Source: CAYGBW01 sp964348185 | GTDB taxonomy: Bacteria > Desulfobacterota > BSN033 > WVXP01 | NCBI GenBank assembly: GCA_964348185.1 | Contig: CAYGBW010000024.1 | Coordinates: 1-38,048, forward strand | Length of the DNA stretch: 38,048 nt | Direction: 5' to 3' | In this document: positions 6,930 to 16,271 of the stretch, piece by piece | Layout of the letters: each line of letters opens with the position of its first letter | Position numbering within the stretch: the stretch's first letter is position 1 | The notes under the pieces: model-generated | Seen by the model: the letters and a program-made list of their open reading frames with translations, nothing else | Told to the model about the DNA's origin: nothing | The model's database searches: none | Translations under genes and position numbers: made by a program

Positions 6930-8693
6930 TCACGCCACGCCTTCGGTCAGAGGGTCCATCCCGATCCTGTCGGCATCCCGAAACTGGATGCGGTGGAGTC
7001 GACGGTATTCTCCTCTCAGGGCCATCAACTGCCTATGGTTGCCCTCTTCCACGATCCTACCGTGCTGAATCACGAGAATCCTGTCGGCCTTGCGAATCGT
7101 TGACAGACGGTGGGCAATGACGAAGACCGTTCGGCCGACCATCAGTTTCTCAAGGGCTTTCTGAACCTCAAGCTCTGATTCCGAATCGAGGGAAGAGGTC
7201 GCCTCATCCAGGATGAGAATGGGCGGGTTCTTAAGAAGTGCCCGAGCAATGGCAATCCGCTGCCTTTCTCCCCCTGAGAGTTTCACCCCCTGTTCCCCGA
7301 TAATCGTCTCGTAACCCTCGGGAAGACCCTGCACAAAATCGTGCGCCTGGGCAGCCCTTGCAGCTGCAAGGATCTCCTTTTCTGATCGGTCCAAGCTTCC
7401 ATACGCGATATTGTTCCGGGCCGTATCATTGAAGAGGATCGTCTGTTGGGTCACGATGCCAATCTGGTCCCTCAGAGACCTCAGGGTGAACTCTCTAATA
7501 TCGGTGCCGCCGATGAGAATCTGACCCCGCGTGACGTCGTAGAACCGGGGGATAAGATTCACCAGAGTGGTCTTCCCCCCCCCACTGCTTCCAACAAGGG
7601 CCACAACCTCTCCCACCTTGACCTCGAGATTGATATCCCGGAGGACCCAATCCTGCTCGTACATGAAAGACACGTTTCTCAGTTCAATGGAATGCTCAAC
7701 CCGGGCGAGGGGCCCTGCCCCATTCTGGTCTGTCACATCTGGCCTTTCATCCAGCAACTCAAAAATCCGGGTGCCTGCGGCCAGTCCCTCTTGCACCACA
7801 TTGTTCGTTTGCACCAGGCTTTTCATGGGCCGATAGAGCATGAGCAGAGCACTTAGAAAAGACGTCAGTTTACCCAGGGAGTATCCCCTTGCCACATAGT
7901 AACCCCCAAGAAACACGATAAGGCACACCACAAGGCCACCGATGATCTCCATGACCGGAGAGGAGAGGGCCCTGATCCTGACACGCTTCATGACTTGTCT
8001 GACATATCGGGCATTCTCCTCGCTGAATCGCTCTTTCTCGTAATCCTCCATGTTAAATGCTTTGACGATCCGAATACCCGTTGTGGTTTCATGAATGAGG
8101 TTGGTGAGTTTTGCCATCATTTGCTGGCCCTTGTGGGTCACCTTCCGAATCTTTTGGCTGAACCGGTAAATGGGGATGATGGCCCCTGGCAAAACAACAA
8201 AAGCAATAGTGGCCAGCATCCAATCCCGATAAAAGGCCACCCCCGCCAAGCCGATGATGGTGAGGGGATGCTTCAACATACCTGTGATGGCGTTGGACAC
8301 CGCCCCTTGAACCAGATTGACATCATTGGTAATTCTTGAAATCACAACCCCGGTAGAGGTTCTCGTGAAAAATGACAGGGACAGCCGCTGGAGGTGTTCG
8401 TAGAGGGACTGCCGCATATCGGCCACAGCCTGCTGGCCCGCATATCGGATCAGATACTCCTGCCAGTAATCGAAGAAACCCCGGGCCAGAAAAACGCCCA
8501 GAAGCTGAAAAGGTAGGACTTTGAGCTGGTTAATGTCCTTATCAACCATGCCGTCGACGATCGGTTTAACGAGAAAGGCCATGAGAGCACTGGTCGTCGC
8601 AAACCCCACCATGGAGACCATCGCAAAGGCTATCTTCATCCAGTAGGGCTTTACATAGTTGAGAAGCCTTCCATATACCTTCAGAGACCCCAT
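6930..8693 (-). CDS. msbA: Lipid A export ABC transporter MsbA (fused permease/ATPase)
   Basis: This 587-residue half-transporter flips lipid A-core from the inner to the outer leaflet of the cytoplasmic membrane. An N-terminal six-helix transmembrane domain covers roughly residues 1-310. The nucleotide-binding domain has Walker A GSSGGGKTT (about 368), the LSGGERQR signature (about 472), Walker B ILILDEATSSLDSE and the H-loop IAHRLST. Length and domain order match MsbA. It starts two bases after lpxB ends, so the two are almost certainly cotranscribed. A general lipid exporter of the same family cannot be excluded, but the lpx context is strong. Confidence 0.93.
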   Translation of the reverse strand: MGSLKVYGRLLNYVKPYWMKIAFAMVSMVGFATTSALMAFLVKPIVDGMVDKDINQLKVLPFQLLGVFLARGFFDYWQEYLIRYAGQQAVADMRQSLYEHLQRLSLSFFTRTSTGVVISRITNDVNLVQGAVSNAITGMLKHPLTIIGLAGVAFYRDWMLATIAFVVLPGAIIPIYRFSQKIRKVTHKGQQMMAKLTNLIHETTTGIRIVKAFNMEDYEKERFSEENARYVRQVMKRVRIRALSSPVMEIIGGLVVCLIVFLGGYYVARGYSLGKLTSFLSALLMLYRPMKSLVQTNNVVQEGLAAGTRIFELLDERPDVTDQNGAGPLARVEHSIELRNVSFMYEQDWVLRDINLEVKVGEVVALVGSSGGGKTTLVNLIPRFYDVTRGQILIGGTDIREFTLRSLRDQIGIVTQQTILFNDTARNNIAYGSLDRSEKEILAAARAAQAHDFVQGLPEGYETIIGEQGVKLSGGERQRIAIARALLKNPPILILDEATSSLDSESELEVQKALEKLMVGRTVFVIAHRLSTIRKADRILVIQHGRIVEEGNHRQLMALRGEYRRLHRIQFRDADRIGMDPLTEGVA

Positions 8694-8695
8694 GT

Positions 8696-9862
8696 CTATG
8701 CCCTGCCCATCATTTCCAGGGCCACGCGGGCAGCCCTTTCCGAAGCCCCGGGAGTCCCCAGTTTTTCCTTGACACCCACGAGAGCCGATTTCATGGCGGA
8801 GAGGCGCTCCCGATCAGTCATGATGGAGAGAGCCTCCTGAGCGATCCGGTCCGGTGAAGCCATGGCCTGGATCAACTCTGGAGCCACAGTCCTGCCAGCA
8901 ACCAGGTTCACAAGGCCGATGTGGTCCACCCTTGCCATCATCCGGCCGATCCAGTAAGTCAGGGGGGACAACTTGTAGAGAATCACCATGGGAGTATTGA
9001 GAATGGCAGCCTCGAGTGTCACGGTTCCCGAGGCAGCAATCAGAAGCTCCGATACCGCCATGGTGTCGTATGGGCTGTTTTCGACGATTCGTACTGGGAG
9101 ATCGTGGTTTCCCAAGAGGCACCGCACCTCCTCCTGGTCGATGTCCGGGGCAAGGGAAACGAGGAAACAGAGATCAGGAAACTCACGGACCATTACCCCC
9201 GCAGCCTCAAGCATGACGGGTAACAACCGGTGAACTTCATGGTCCCGACTCCCTGGGAAGAGACCGATAATTCGTTTTTTCTTATCGACTCCAACCTGAC
9301 TCAGGAACGCCTCGGGCCTCGACCGGGGTCTCACAACATCGAGCAATGGATGGCCCACAAAAACCACATCGACGCCCTTCCCTCTGTAAAGGGACGACTC
9401 AAAGGGAAGAATGACAACCATCTTATCGACCAGTCTTTTGATTCTATGGATGCGCCACCCCCGCCACGCCCAGATCTGCGGACTGATATAGTATAGAACC
9501 GGGATCCCTTTTCGCTTAAGGTAAGTCGCCACACGGAGGTTGAAGTCCGGAAAATCAATCAGGATGGCTAGGTCCAGGCGTTCCGTGACCAGGGACTGTT
9601 TGACTCGTCCCAGAGCCCTCACGATAGAACGAACCTTGGTTAGGACCTCTACGATGCCGACTACGGCCAGTTCAGAGTTGTGAAACAGGAGTTCCGTCCC
9701 GACTTTTTGGAGGCTCTCTCCTCCGATCCCATAAAACCGAACCTCCGGTGCGACCCTGTGGACAGCCCTCACGAGGTTTGCGCCATGAAGATCTCCCGAT
9801 GCCTCTCCGGCGATGATCAAAACTCTCTCAGAACCAACTCGCCTGATCCTTCTCTCAGACAT
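8696..9862 (-). CDS. lpxB: Lipid-A-disaccharide synthase
   Basis: This 388-residue family-19 glycosyltransferase joins UDP-2,3-diacyl-GlcN(-type) and lipid X to form the lipid A disaccharide at the inner membrane. Diagnostic motifs are IIAGEASGDLHGANL (about 17-30), FYGIGGE, LIDFPDFNLRVA, YYISPQIWAWR, FVGHPL, LFPGSRDHEV, and AASGTVTLEAAILNTPMVI. Its ATG overlaps the end of the Gfo/Idh/MocA gene by eight bases and has no ribosome site of its own, suggesting translational coupling. If the upstream oxidoreductase acts as GnnA, the substrate could carry a 3-amino sugar, which is inference. Confidence 0.97.
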   Translation of the reverse strand: MSERRIRRVGSERVLIIAGEASGDLHGANLVRAVHRVAPEVRFYGIGGESLQKVGTELLFHNSELAVVGIVEVLTKVRSIVRALGRVKQSLVTERLDLAILIDFPDFNLRVATYLKRKGIPVLYYISPQIWAWRGWRIHRIKRLVDKMVVILPFESSLYRGKGVDVVFVGHPLLDVVRPRSRPEAFLSQVGVDKKKRIIGLFPGSRDHEVHRLLPVMLEAAGVMVREFPDLCFLVSLAPDIDQEEVRCLLGNHDLPVRIVENSPYDTMAVSELLIAASGTVTLEAAILNTPMVILYKLSPLTYWIGRMMARVDHIGLVNLVAGRTVAPELIQAMASPDRIAQEALSIMTDRERLSAMKSALVGVKEKLGTPGASERAARVALEMMGRA

Positions 9863-10820
9863 CGAGGGGGTCCGGATTCTTTCTTCTTTCCCTATTCTTT
9901 TGAATCTGCTCGGTGATGGCCAAGGCGACTTCCAGGGCCCTTTTCCCGTTTATGCCCGACACAAGGGGGAGGGTCCTATCCCTCACTTTCTCCATAAATG
10001 AGCAGATTTCCCTTTCCAGCGCATCGGTCGGTTCGATTTTGATCTCTTCTGACACGATCTGAGGCTTACCCTCATCCTCTCTTTTCCAGAGGGCTCTCAT
10101 TTTCTGGGACAGGAAGTCGATCGTAAAGGACCCGTTGTCTTGAAATATTCTGATTTGTCTCATTTTTTTGCGAGACACCCGATTGGCGGTGATATTGGCG
10201 GTGCATCCATTCTGGAATTCCATTCTCGCATTGGCAATATCCAGGTGAGAGGAGATCACCGGAATGCCCACGGCACTGATTGAACGGACTTCTGACTGGA
10301 CAATGCTAAGGATGATATCGATGTCATGGATCATCAGATCGAGGACCACATCCACCTGAGCGGCCCTTTCCAAGAAAGGGCTGAATCTGAGGGAATCGAT
10401 AAACAAGGGGTCGCCGAGGATCCCGTTGAGGCTGACAACCGCAGAATTGAAACGTTCAAGATGGCCAATCTGCAGTATCCTCTCCTTCTCTTCTGCCAAC
10501 CCAATCAAGATCTCGGCCTCCGCCGGGGTGGTGGTCATCGGCTTCTCTAATAGGACGTCAACGCCATGATCGATAAAGTCTCTGGCGACTTGATAGTGGA
10601 TCAGGGTCGGCACCGCGATGCTCACCGCATGAACCCTATCGAAAAGGTCTCTGTAGTCTGTAAAGGGTCGCGTCAAAAAACGCTCAGCCACCTCTCGGGC
10701 CCGGGCTTCGTTAATGTCGGCAACCCCAACCAGTTCGACATGGGGAATCTTTGCATATTTCTCTACATGAAACCAGCCAAAGTACCCCACGCCGACCACA
10801 CCCACTCTAACCTTTTCCAC
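9855..10820 (-). CDS. Gfo/Idh/MocA oxidoreductase, GnnA-like (lipid A sugar?)
   Basis: This 321-residue NAD(P)-dependent oxidoreductase has a Rossmann GVGYFG (10-15), the family EKP motif (92-94) and the catalytic-type D161-x3-H165-D166 segment. It lies exactly between lpxA and lpxB. In Acidithiobacillus and Leptospira the gene in this setting, gnnA, oxidises the 3-OH of UDP-GlcNAc so that the aminotransferase GnnB can make the 2,3-diamino sugar used in amide-only lipid A. No gnnB-type aminotransferase is in the window. The start is a GTG directly abutting the lpxA stop. The family is certain; the exact reaction is inferred from position. Confidence 0.8.
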   Translation of the reverse strand: MEKVRVGVVGVGYFGWFHVEKYAKIPHVELVGVADINEARAREVAERFLTRPFTDYRDLFDRVHAVSIAVPTLIHYQVARDFIDHGVDVLLEKPMTTTPAEAEILIGLAEEKERILQIGHLERFNSAVVSLNGILGDPLFIDSLRFSPFLERAAQVDVVLDLMIHDIDIILSIVQSEVRSISAVGIPVISSHLDIANARMEFQNGCTANITANRVSRKKMRQIRIFQDNGSFTIDFLSQKMRALWKREDEGKPQIVSEEIKIEPTDALEREICSFMEKVRDRTLPLVSGINGKRALEVALAITEQIQKNRERRKNPDPLDV

Positions 10821-11597
10821 CTATCTGCAGACCCCCCTTTCCGAGCGTTTAATAAAATCAACCAGGTGGGCAACCTCTGGCACTGAGGCAATCTCATCAT
10901 CCAGAACCCTCTGCAGGGCTTGGGTCAGGGGTGCTTTTGCTCGAAAGAGAAGGCGATATGCCTTCTTCAGAGACCGAAGGGTTTCCTCAGGGAAATGGTG
11001 TCTTTTCAGCCCGGTCACATTGAGGCCGTAGAGTCTGGCCCTCTCTCCCGCGGCCATCGTGTAAGGGGGGATGTCCTGGGGAATTCCGGTCAGTCCGCTG
11101 ATGATGCAATGGGTGCCTATTCTCACAAACTGATGAGCAGCAGAGAGTCCTCCCAGAATCGCATAGTCCTCGATCTCGATATGGCCGCCCAGGGTGGCGC
11201 CATTGGCCATGATCACATGATTCCCGATCTTGCAGTCGTGCGCCACATGGGCATAGGCCATGAGAAAGTTATGATTGCCCAGTTCAGTCTTGCCATCCCC
11301 ATGAACAGAGGCTCTGTGGATCGTCACATACTCCCGGATCACGTTATGATCCCCGATGATGACCCGGGTCTCCTCGCCCGAGTATTTCAGGTCCTGAGGG
11401 ATTTCTCCAATGGAACCAAACTGCAGGATCTGGCAGTTTTTACCGATGACCGTGTCCCGGCAGATCACCACATGGGGGCCCACTCGGGTACCCTCTCCGA
11501 GAATCACGTTCTCCCCGATGATCGAATATGGACCGATCTCGACACCCTCGGCGATTTCGGCTGTGGGGTGAACAACGGCTGTTGGATGAATCATCAC
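10821..11597 (-). CDS. lpxA: UDP-N-acetylglucosamine acyltransferase
   Basis: This 258-residue left-handed beta-helix acyltransferase carries out the first committed lipid A step, moving a hydroxyacyl chain from acyl-ACP to the 3-position of UDP-GlcNAc (or its 3-amino analogue). Hexapeptide repeats fill residues 1-185. The catalytic His is H120 in AYAHVAHDC, matching E. coli H125. The helical C-terminus has GLNVTGLKRHHF and ends SERG. It starts six bases after fabZ and touches the next gene. Acyl-chain length and sugar preference cannot be read safely. Confidence 0.97.
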   Translation of the reverse strand: MMIHPTAVVHPTAEIAEGVEIGPYSIIGENVILGEGTRVGPHVVICRDTVIGKNCQILQFGSIGEIPQDLKYSGEETRVIIGDHNVIREYVTIHRASVHGDGKTELGNHNFLMAYAHVAHDCKIGNHVIMANGATLGGHIEIEDYAILGGLSAAHQFVRIGTHCIISGLTGIPQDIPPYTMAAGERARLYGLNVTGLKRHHFPEETLRSLKKAYRLLFRAKAPLTQALQRVLDDEIASVPEVAHLVDFIKRSERGVCR

Positions 11598-11603
11598 ATC
11601 CCC

Positions 11604-12077
11604 CTACCTGTCGCCCAACATGGCCAGCAACTCTGCCTCGCATGCCAGATGTTCTCCCACAAATGTTTTGCCCGAAAATCCCAACACCCTCTTACCCTGT
11701 TTGACTACACGCTGTTTGACCACCTCCACTTCCATCCGGATTTGATCGCCCGGGACAACCGGTCTGCGGAATCTCACCTTGTCGATTCGCGCAAAAAAGA
11801 CCTCTCGCCCTCGTTCCTCCTCTGGAAGGGAGAGGAAGGCCAGAACCCCTCCTGTCTGGGCCATGGCCTCCACCATCAGGACGCCGGGCATGATGGGCCG
11901 GCCTGGAAAGTGGCCCTGGAAAAAGGGCTCATTGAACGTCACGTTCTTGATCCCCACAATACGCTTCTTCGTTTCCACCTCGATGATTCGATCCACCAAT
12001 AGAAACGGGTAGCGATGGGGAAGCAACTTGATGATCTCTTGGATTTCAATGGATTTGGCTCCGTTACGGCTTTCCAA
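11604..12077 (-). CDS. fabZ: 3-hydroxyacyl-ACP dehydratase
   Basis: This 157-residue hotdog-fold enzyme dehydrates 3-hydroxyacyl-ACP in fatty acid elongation and so competes with LpxA/LpxD for hydroxyacyl-ACP. The catalytic pair is H56 (FFQGHFPGRPIMPG) and E70 (MVEAMAQ). LLPHRYPFLLVDR (18-30) is also diagnostic. The start is TTG at 12077 with a strong GGAGG six or seven bases upstream, inside the end of lpxD (14-base overlap), so translation is likely coupled. The lpxD-fabZ-lpxA order is conserved in Gram-negative bacteria. Confidence 0.96.
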   Translation of the reverse strand: MESRNGAKSIEIQEIIKLLPHRYPFLLVDRIIEVETKKRIVGIKNVTFNEPFFQGHFPGRPIMPGVLMVEAMAQTGGVLAFLSLPEEERGREVFFARIDKVRFRRPVVPGDQIRMEVEVVKQRVVKQGKRVLGFSGKTFVGEHLACEAELLAMLGDR

Positions 12078-13098
12078 TTCTCTCCTCCAACGCTTGGATT
12101 CGCCTGACCAGATCGCTTAGGGTCCGCTTGATCTGAGGGAGCCGTGAAATGAGAACAGAACTCTTCAAAAAGTCCTTCTGCGCCATGGCAGGGCTTCCCT
12201 GGAGGATCTGATTGGGGGGAACGTTCCTGCCGATCCCTGCCTGAGCTCCCACAATCACATTGTCCCCGATTTCGACATGATCCGCAACACCGACCTGACC
12301 GGCAAGGATCACGTTGCGGCCCACCCGGGTGCTTCCGGCGATCCCAGCCTGAGCAACGATTATGCTGTTTTCGCCAATCACCACATTATGGGCCACCTGG
12401 ACGAGGTTGTCAATCTTCACACCGCGTTTGATTAGGGTTTGTCCCATCGTGGCCCGGTCAATTGTGGAATTGGCCCCGATCTCTACATCATCCTCGATCG
12501 TGACGCCACCCACCTGGGGAATCTTGAAATGGGTGTCTCCATCTCTCACATAGCCAAAGCCATCGCTTCCAATGACCACACCACTGTGAAGGATGACGCG
12601 CTTTCCGATCGTCGTGCCCCCATAAATGGAGACGTTTGCATGGATCACGGCGTCTTGGCCTACGATCGAGTTGTCACCAATGAAAACTCCGGCGTGGATC
12701 ACCACACCGTCGCCAATGACCGCCCCCGCTCCAATGAAAGTCCAGGGGCCAACGGAGACATCGCGGCCCAACTTGGCCGTGGGGCTAATGCATGCGTTCT
12801 TGTGAATCCCCGTTGGTTGATAGGGCCTCGAGTGGTATAGGCCAAGGATCTTTGCAAAGGCGAGCTGTGGGTTCTCAACCCAGAGGAGGGCTTGCCTATC
12901 GGAGACGACTCGAAGGGGAGTGATAACCGCCGAGGCCCGAGTGGTTTCCAGAAGGGAGCGATACTTCTCTCCCGTGATGTAGGTAATGTCTCCCTCTTGG
13001 GCGGATTCAAGAGGTGCAACCCCGGAAATCTCTGTCGAGGGGTCGCCCTTCGCCTGACCCTTCACCAGTTCCGCCAGCTCTCCCAGTGTCTTTTTCAA
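12064..13098 (-). CDS. lpxD: UDP-3-O-acylglucosamine N-acyltransferase
   Basis: This 344-residue enzyme adds the second hydroxyacyl chain in lipid A synthesis. The N-terminal uridine-binding domain (about 1-95, VAPLESAQEGDITYI) is followed by a left-handed beta-helix of hexapeptide repeats. Catalytic H237 lies in VQVAHNVVIG, matching E. coli H239. A short C-terminal helix ends the protein. The start is TTG at 13098 behind AGGGG; no ATG is available nearby in frame. It follows skp by nine bases. Confidence 0.96.
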   Translation of the reverse strand: MKKTLGELAELVKGQAKGDPSTEISGVAPLESAQEGDITYITGEKYRSLLETTRASAVITPLRVVSDRQALLWVENPQLAFAKILGLYHSRPYQPTGIHKNACISPTAKLGRDVSVGPWTFIGAGAVIGDGVVIHAGVFIGDNSIVGQDAVIHANVSIYGGTTIGKRVILHSGVVIGSDGFGYVRDGDTHFKIPQVGGVTIEDDVEIGANSTIDRATMGQTLIKRGVKIDNLVQVAHNVVIGENSIIVAQAGIAGSTRVGRNVILAGQVGVADHVEIGDNVIVGAQAGIGRNVPPNQILQGSPAMAQKDFLKSSVLISRLPQIKRTLSDLVRRIQALEERIGKP

Positions 13099-13107
13099 GG
13101 CTAACCC

Positions 13108-13656
13108 CTAAGTCCGGCCTTTGAAAAGGGCGTTGAATTCCTTGAGGACCTCCTCGGTAATATCGACTTTAGGCGAGAGATAGATGAACCCCTTCTCGAA
13201 ATTGGTCGTAACGTCTTTCGCATCGGGGTCGTAGTCGATCACCAGGTTGAGTTTTCTTTTTCTTGCCACCTTTTCGACCACCTCCTTGACCCGGGACCAG
13301 ATCTCTCGGGTCATCTCTTTTCGTTTTCTCTCAAGATCGGTCTGCTGGTCCTGCGTCCAGAGCTGAAGGTCCAATCTCTGTATCTGAAGCTCCTTGTCTC
13401 TCTCCCTCCGAGCGGTCTCACTGAGCATGGGCTTCTGGCGCTCGAACTGAAGGGCTGCGGTCTCCAGGTCCTTCCTCTTCGCCTGAACCTCGGCCTGCGA
13501 CTTGACGACCTCGGCCCCAAAGACTTCCTCGAGTCGTTTCCATTCCTCCGTGCTCTTGATCTGTTGAAGGTTGACGTAACCAATCTCTGCCGCTGAGACG
13601 AGAGGTCCGAAACCGAGGAGACAGCTCACCATTGCGACCAGCGCGGCTTTCCTCAT
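13108..13656 (-). CDS. skp: OmpH/Skp-family periplasmic chaperone
   Basis: This 182-residue protein has a signal peptide (about 1-22, cleavage near VSA-A) and then IGYVNLQQI, the typical start of mature Skp/OmpH. A long charged coiled coil follows (about 45-125), and the C-terminal part has LVIDYDPDAKDVT. Skp trimers hold unfolded outer-membrane proteins in the periplasm for delivery to BamA. The gene is downstream of bamA, separated by 238 bases, and just upstream of lpxD, the conserved bamA-skp-lpxD order. The ATG start has GGGGG nearby. Confidence 0.9.
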   Translation of the reverse strand: MRKAALVAMVSCLLGFGPLVSAAEIGYVNLQQIKSTEEWKRLEEVFGAEVVKSQAEVQAKRKDLETAALQFERQKPMLSETARRERDKELQIQRLDLQLWTQDQQTDLERKRKEMTREIWSRVKEVVEKVARKRKLNLVIDYDPDAKDVTTNFEKGFIYLSPKVDITEEVLKEFNALFKGRT

Positions 13657-13894
13657 TGTTTTTCCCCCTTTCCCATCATACGAATGGGTGCACTCAGAAT
13701 TCTACAATGCATTTGAACCGTTGACTTCTTGGGCGTCCTCGATTGGCCCGATCATCCTCGTGACGGATATGGATCCCCTGTTCCCCCGTTCCATTCGGGA
13801 ACCGGTATTCCCTCGATATCGCGACCTCTGCGAGGGAGAAGCCAACTAGAGCGAAGTCCCAGGGCCCTTCCCTTTGACCAACCGGCCGAATCGA

Positions 13895-16162
13895 TCAAAA
13901 AATCGTCCCGAGAAGGAAGTGAAACCGGGTGCTGGACTCATCATCTTCTGGGCTTAAATTGATCCCATAATCGAGACTCAGGGGCGCTATCGGGGTCAGC
14001 CACCGGAGTCCAGCACCGACACTGGTCCGCAGGGGGAAAAGGGGGAACTCATCGTCAAGGGTGTTGAATCCTTTCCCCACATCGAAAAAAACCAGGCCTC
14101 GGACCCCCATGTCCTCCTTGACGGGAAAGAGAACTTCAAGGTTCAGGACCAGCTCCCGGTCCGCACCGATGACTTCCCCGGTTATGTCTTCTGGACCGGC
14201 CTCCCCGTATTGAAAACCTCTGAGGGTCCGGCTCCCCCCCACATAGAACCGTTCCCATATCGGCGTCTCCTGCCCGCTAAAGCCCTCGATCGCGCCGAGA
14301 AGGGCTCGGCCATGGCCGACGAGTTTCCAGTACAGGGGGTAGTAGTATTCGAAGGATCCGGTTACCCGATAGAAGTCCGTGTCCCCCCCCAAGATGCCTC
14401 CGGAATAATCCGCGTTCAGACGATAACGACCCCCAGCCGTGGGGAAATAGAAATCGTCCCGCGTGTCCATAGAGAGGGTCAACCCGAGAATGCTTGAGTC
14501 TCTCTCCCCCTCCTGTTCTTTGACAATCCGTGACGCATCCTCTGGCACGTCAAAAATCTCGACATTCTCAAAGGTGTATGTCATAGTTCCCCGAAGATAC
14601 TCTCCCAGCTCCTTTCCCAGACGGAAGCGAATCCCCCGGACTTCTTCACTGTAGCTCTCAAAAAAAGTTTCCTCTGTGATGTAGATGTCCACACCGGCCA
14701 GAACAGGGTACCCCATGAGCCAGGGGTCGGTAAATCCGATTACAAAATTGGTTGTCTCCCCTCCAACGTTTCCGCTGATATTGAACCGGTAGCCAAGACC
14801 CAGGAGATTCCGCTGAGAGAAGTTCCCAGAAAGCACCAATTGGTCCTTGGTACTGAAGCCAATACCCATACCCACCGTACCCGTGGGCGCCTCTTCCACA
14901 CCCACCTCCACGTTCACCTTGTCGTCACTCGTTCCCACAGATGTGGAGAGCTCAACCTCTTTGAAGTAGCCGGTTGTCCTGAGCCGTTGACGACTCCTCT
15001 TCATCCCGCTTGATGTGAAAAGATCCCCCTCGCCAAATCGGAGCTCCCGTCGGATGACTTTGTCCCGCGTCTTGGTGTTCCCCACGATGGTGATTCGTTC
15101 GAAATAGGCCTTTTTCCCTTCGGCGATTTCAAAGGTCAGATGAACGCGATGCTTTTCTGGGTCTAACTTGATCCTGGGGTGAACCTCTACATAGGCATAC
15201 CCCTGATCACCATAAAAATCGGTCAGTTTCAGGATGTCCTGCTGGACCTCAGCACTCCGATAGACCTTGCCGGCTTTCGTCTTCAGATCCTTGGGCAGTT
15301 CCTCCCGGCTCTTCAGAATATCCCCAACGAATTCGATTGACTCTATACTGAATTGAGGCCCTTCGAAGATGGTGATGTCTATGGTAATGGCCTTGCCTTT
15401 TCGGTCTACAAGGACTCGCGGTTTCTCTATTTTCACATTCAGATAGCCCTGGTCATAATAGAAACCCCTCAGGATGTCGATGTCATTGTTGAGGATGTCA
15501 TCATCCAGGTACCCCCGCCCCATCACCCGGGCAAGAAGCCCGCGTTTTTTCGTTCTCATCTTGCCGCGGAGTCTCCTGGATTTGATGTGTTCGTTGCCTT
15601 GAAATACAATCTTGCGGATCCACGCCTTCCTTCCCTCTTCAATCATGATCTCCAGGACAACCTCTTTCTCTCGCAGGGGTTCAATCCTGTAGGAGACCGT
15701 GGCTCCGTAGTATCCCTTTGACAGGTAGAGTTTGTTGATATCCTCGATGACCTCCTGGATCTTATCTGTCTTGACAATCGAGTGAAGGGAAATATCGATT
15801 TTCTCCTGAATCTTGGAGGTCTCGATCTTTTCGTTTCCTGAGATGAGGATCTGCCCGATGGAAGCCTTTTCGACCACGACGAAGGTAACCAGAGGGCCCT
15901 CTTCCGTCTCCCTTACGTCCACTTGAACATCGGTATAGTATCCCATCTCATAGATTCTCTTGATATCCTCCCGAAGAACGGAAAGGGACAGAAGATCTCC
16001 TACGGCGGTCTTAATCTGACCCAGAATGGCCGACGATTCAATCTTCTCATTTCCGATGACCTGGATACCGGCGATCGGTCTCTCCTTTCCCAGGGCAGAT
16101 ACACTCCCCAAGAGAACAGAAATCACCACGATCAAAACGTTCCGGACGGATTTTAGTCCCAT
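13895..16162 (-). CDS. bamA: Outer membrane protein assembly factor BamA
   Basis: This 755-residue Omp85 protein folds and inserts beta-barrel proteins into the outer membrane. A signal peptide (about 1-25) is followed by five POTRA domains (about 27-345), with repeated elements such as VIGNEKIES, ISGNEKIETSKI, FQGNEHIKSRRLR and IVGNTKTRDKVIRREL. The C-terminal 16-stranded barrel has the L6 motif GGSRTLRGF near 640 and ends in phenylalanine, as Bam substrates do. The ATG has no obvious ribosome site, but it gives a proper signal peptide. A promoter candidate lies in the 109-base gap after lolD. Confidence 0.96.
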   Translation of the reverse strand: MGLKSVRNVLIVVISVLLGSVSALGKERPIAGIQVIGNEKIESSAILGQIKTAVGDLLSLSVLREDIKRIYEMGYYTDVQVDVRETEEGPLVTFVVVEKASIGQILISGNEKIETSKIQEKIDISLHSIVKTDKIQEVIEDINKLYLSKGYYGATVSYRIEPLREKEVVLEIMIEEGRKAWIRKIVFQGNEHIKSRRLRGKMRTKKRGLLARVMGRGYLDDDILNNDIDILRGFYYDQGYLNVKIEKPRVLVDRKGKAITIDITIFEGPQFSIESIEFVGDILKSREELPKDLKTKAGKVYRSAEVQQDILKLTDFYGDQGYAYVEVHPRIKLDPEKHRVHLTFEIAEGKKAYFERITIVGNTKTRDKVIRRELRFGEGDLFTSSGMKRSRQRLRTTGYFKEVELSTSVGTSDDKVNVEVGVEEAPTGTVGMGIGFSTKDQLVLSGNFSQRNLLGLGYRFNISGNVGGETTNFVIGFTDPWLMGYPVLAGVDIYITEETFFESYSEEVRGIRFRLGKELGEYLRGTMTYTFENVEIFDVPEDASRIVKEQEGERDSSILGLTLSMDTRDDFYFPTAGGRYRLNADYSGGILGGDTDFYRVTGSFEYYYPLYWKLVGHGRALLGAIEGFSGQETPIWERFYVGGSRTLRGFQYGEAGPEDITGEVIGADRELVLNLEVLFPVKEDMGVRGLVFFDVGKGFNTLDDEFPLFPLRTSVGAGLRWLTPIAPLSLDYGINLSPEDDESSTRFHFLLGTIF

Positions 16163-16224
16163 ATCGATGGTTCAATGGTCGATCTTCTCGCAGTCCCCTC
16201 ATAGCGTACGTCTAAGACCTGAGA

Positions 16225-16253
16225 CTATTAACAGATATGGATCTTTTTGTAAA
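16225..16253 (-). promoter_or_regulatory. Promoter candidate for the bamA-skp-lpx operon
   Basis: TTTACA (16248-16253) and TAATAG (16225-16230) are separated by 17 bases on the minus strand. They lie 62 bases before the bamA start, in the gap after lolD. This would allow the bamA-lpx genes to be expressed apart from lysS-lolCD. No extracytoplasmic sigma site was recognised. Confidence 0.5.
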
Positions 16254-16271
16254 TCTCTTTCCCCGTCTTTC

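Noticed and set aside
10920..12002. Open frame of 360 codons on the plus strand
   Set aside because: It is fully antisense to lpxA and fabZ, which show conserved motifs and catalytic residues. The translation has no recognisable family and is rich in His and Asp, as expected from a shadow frame.
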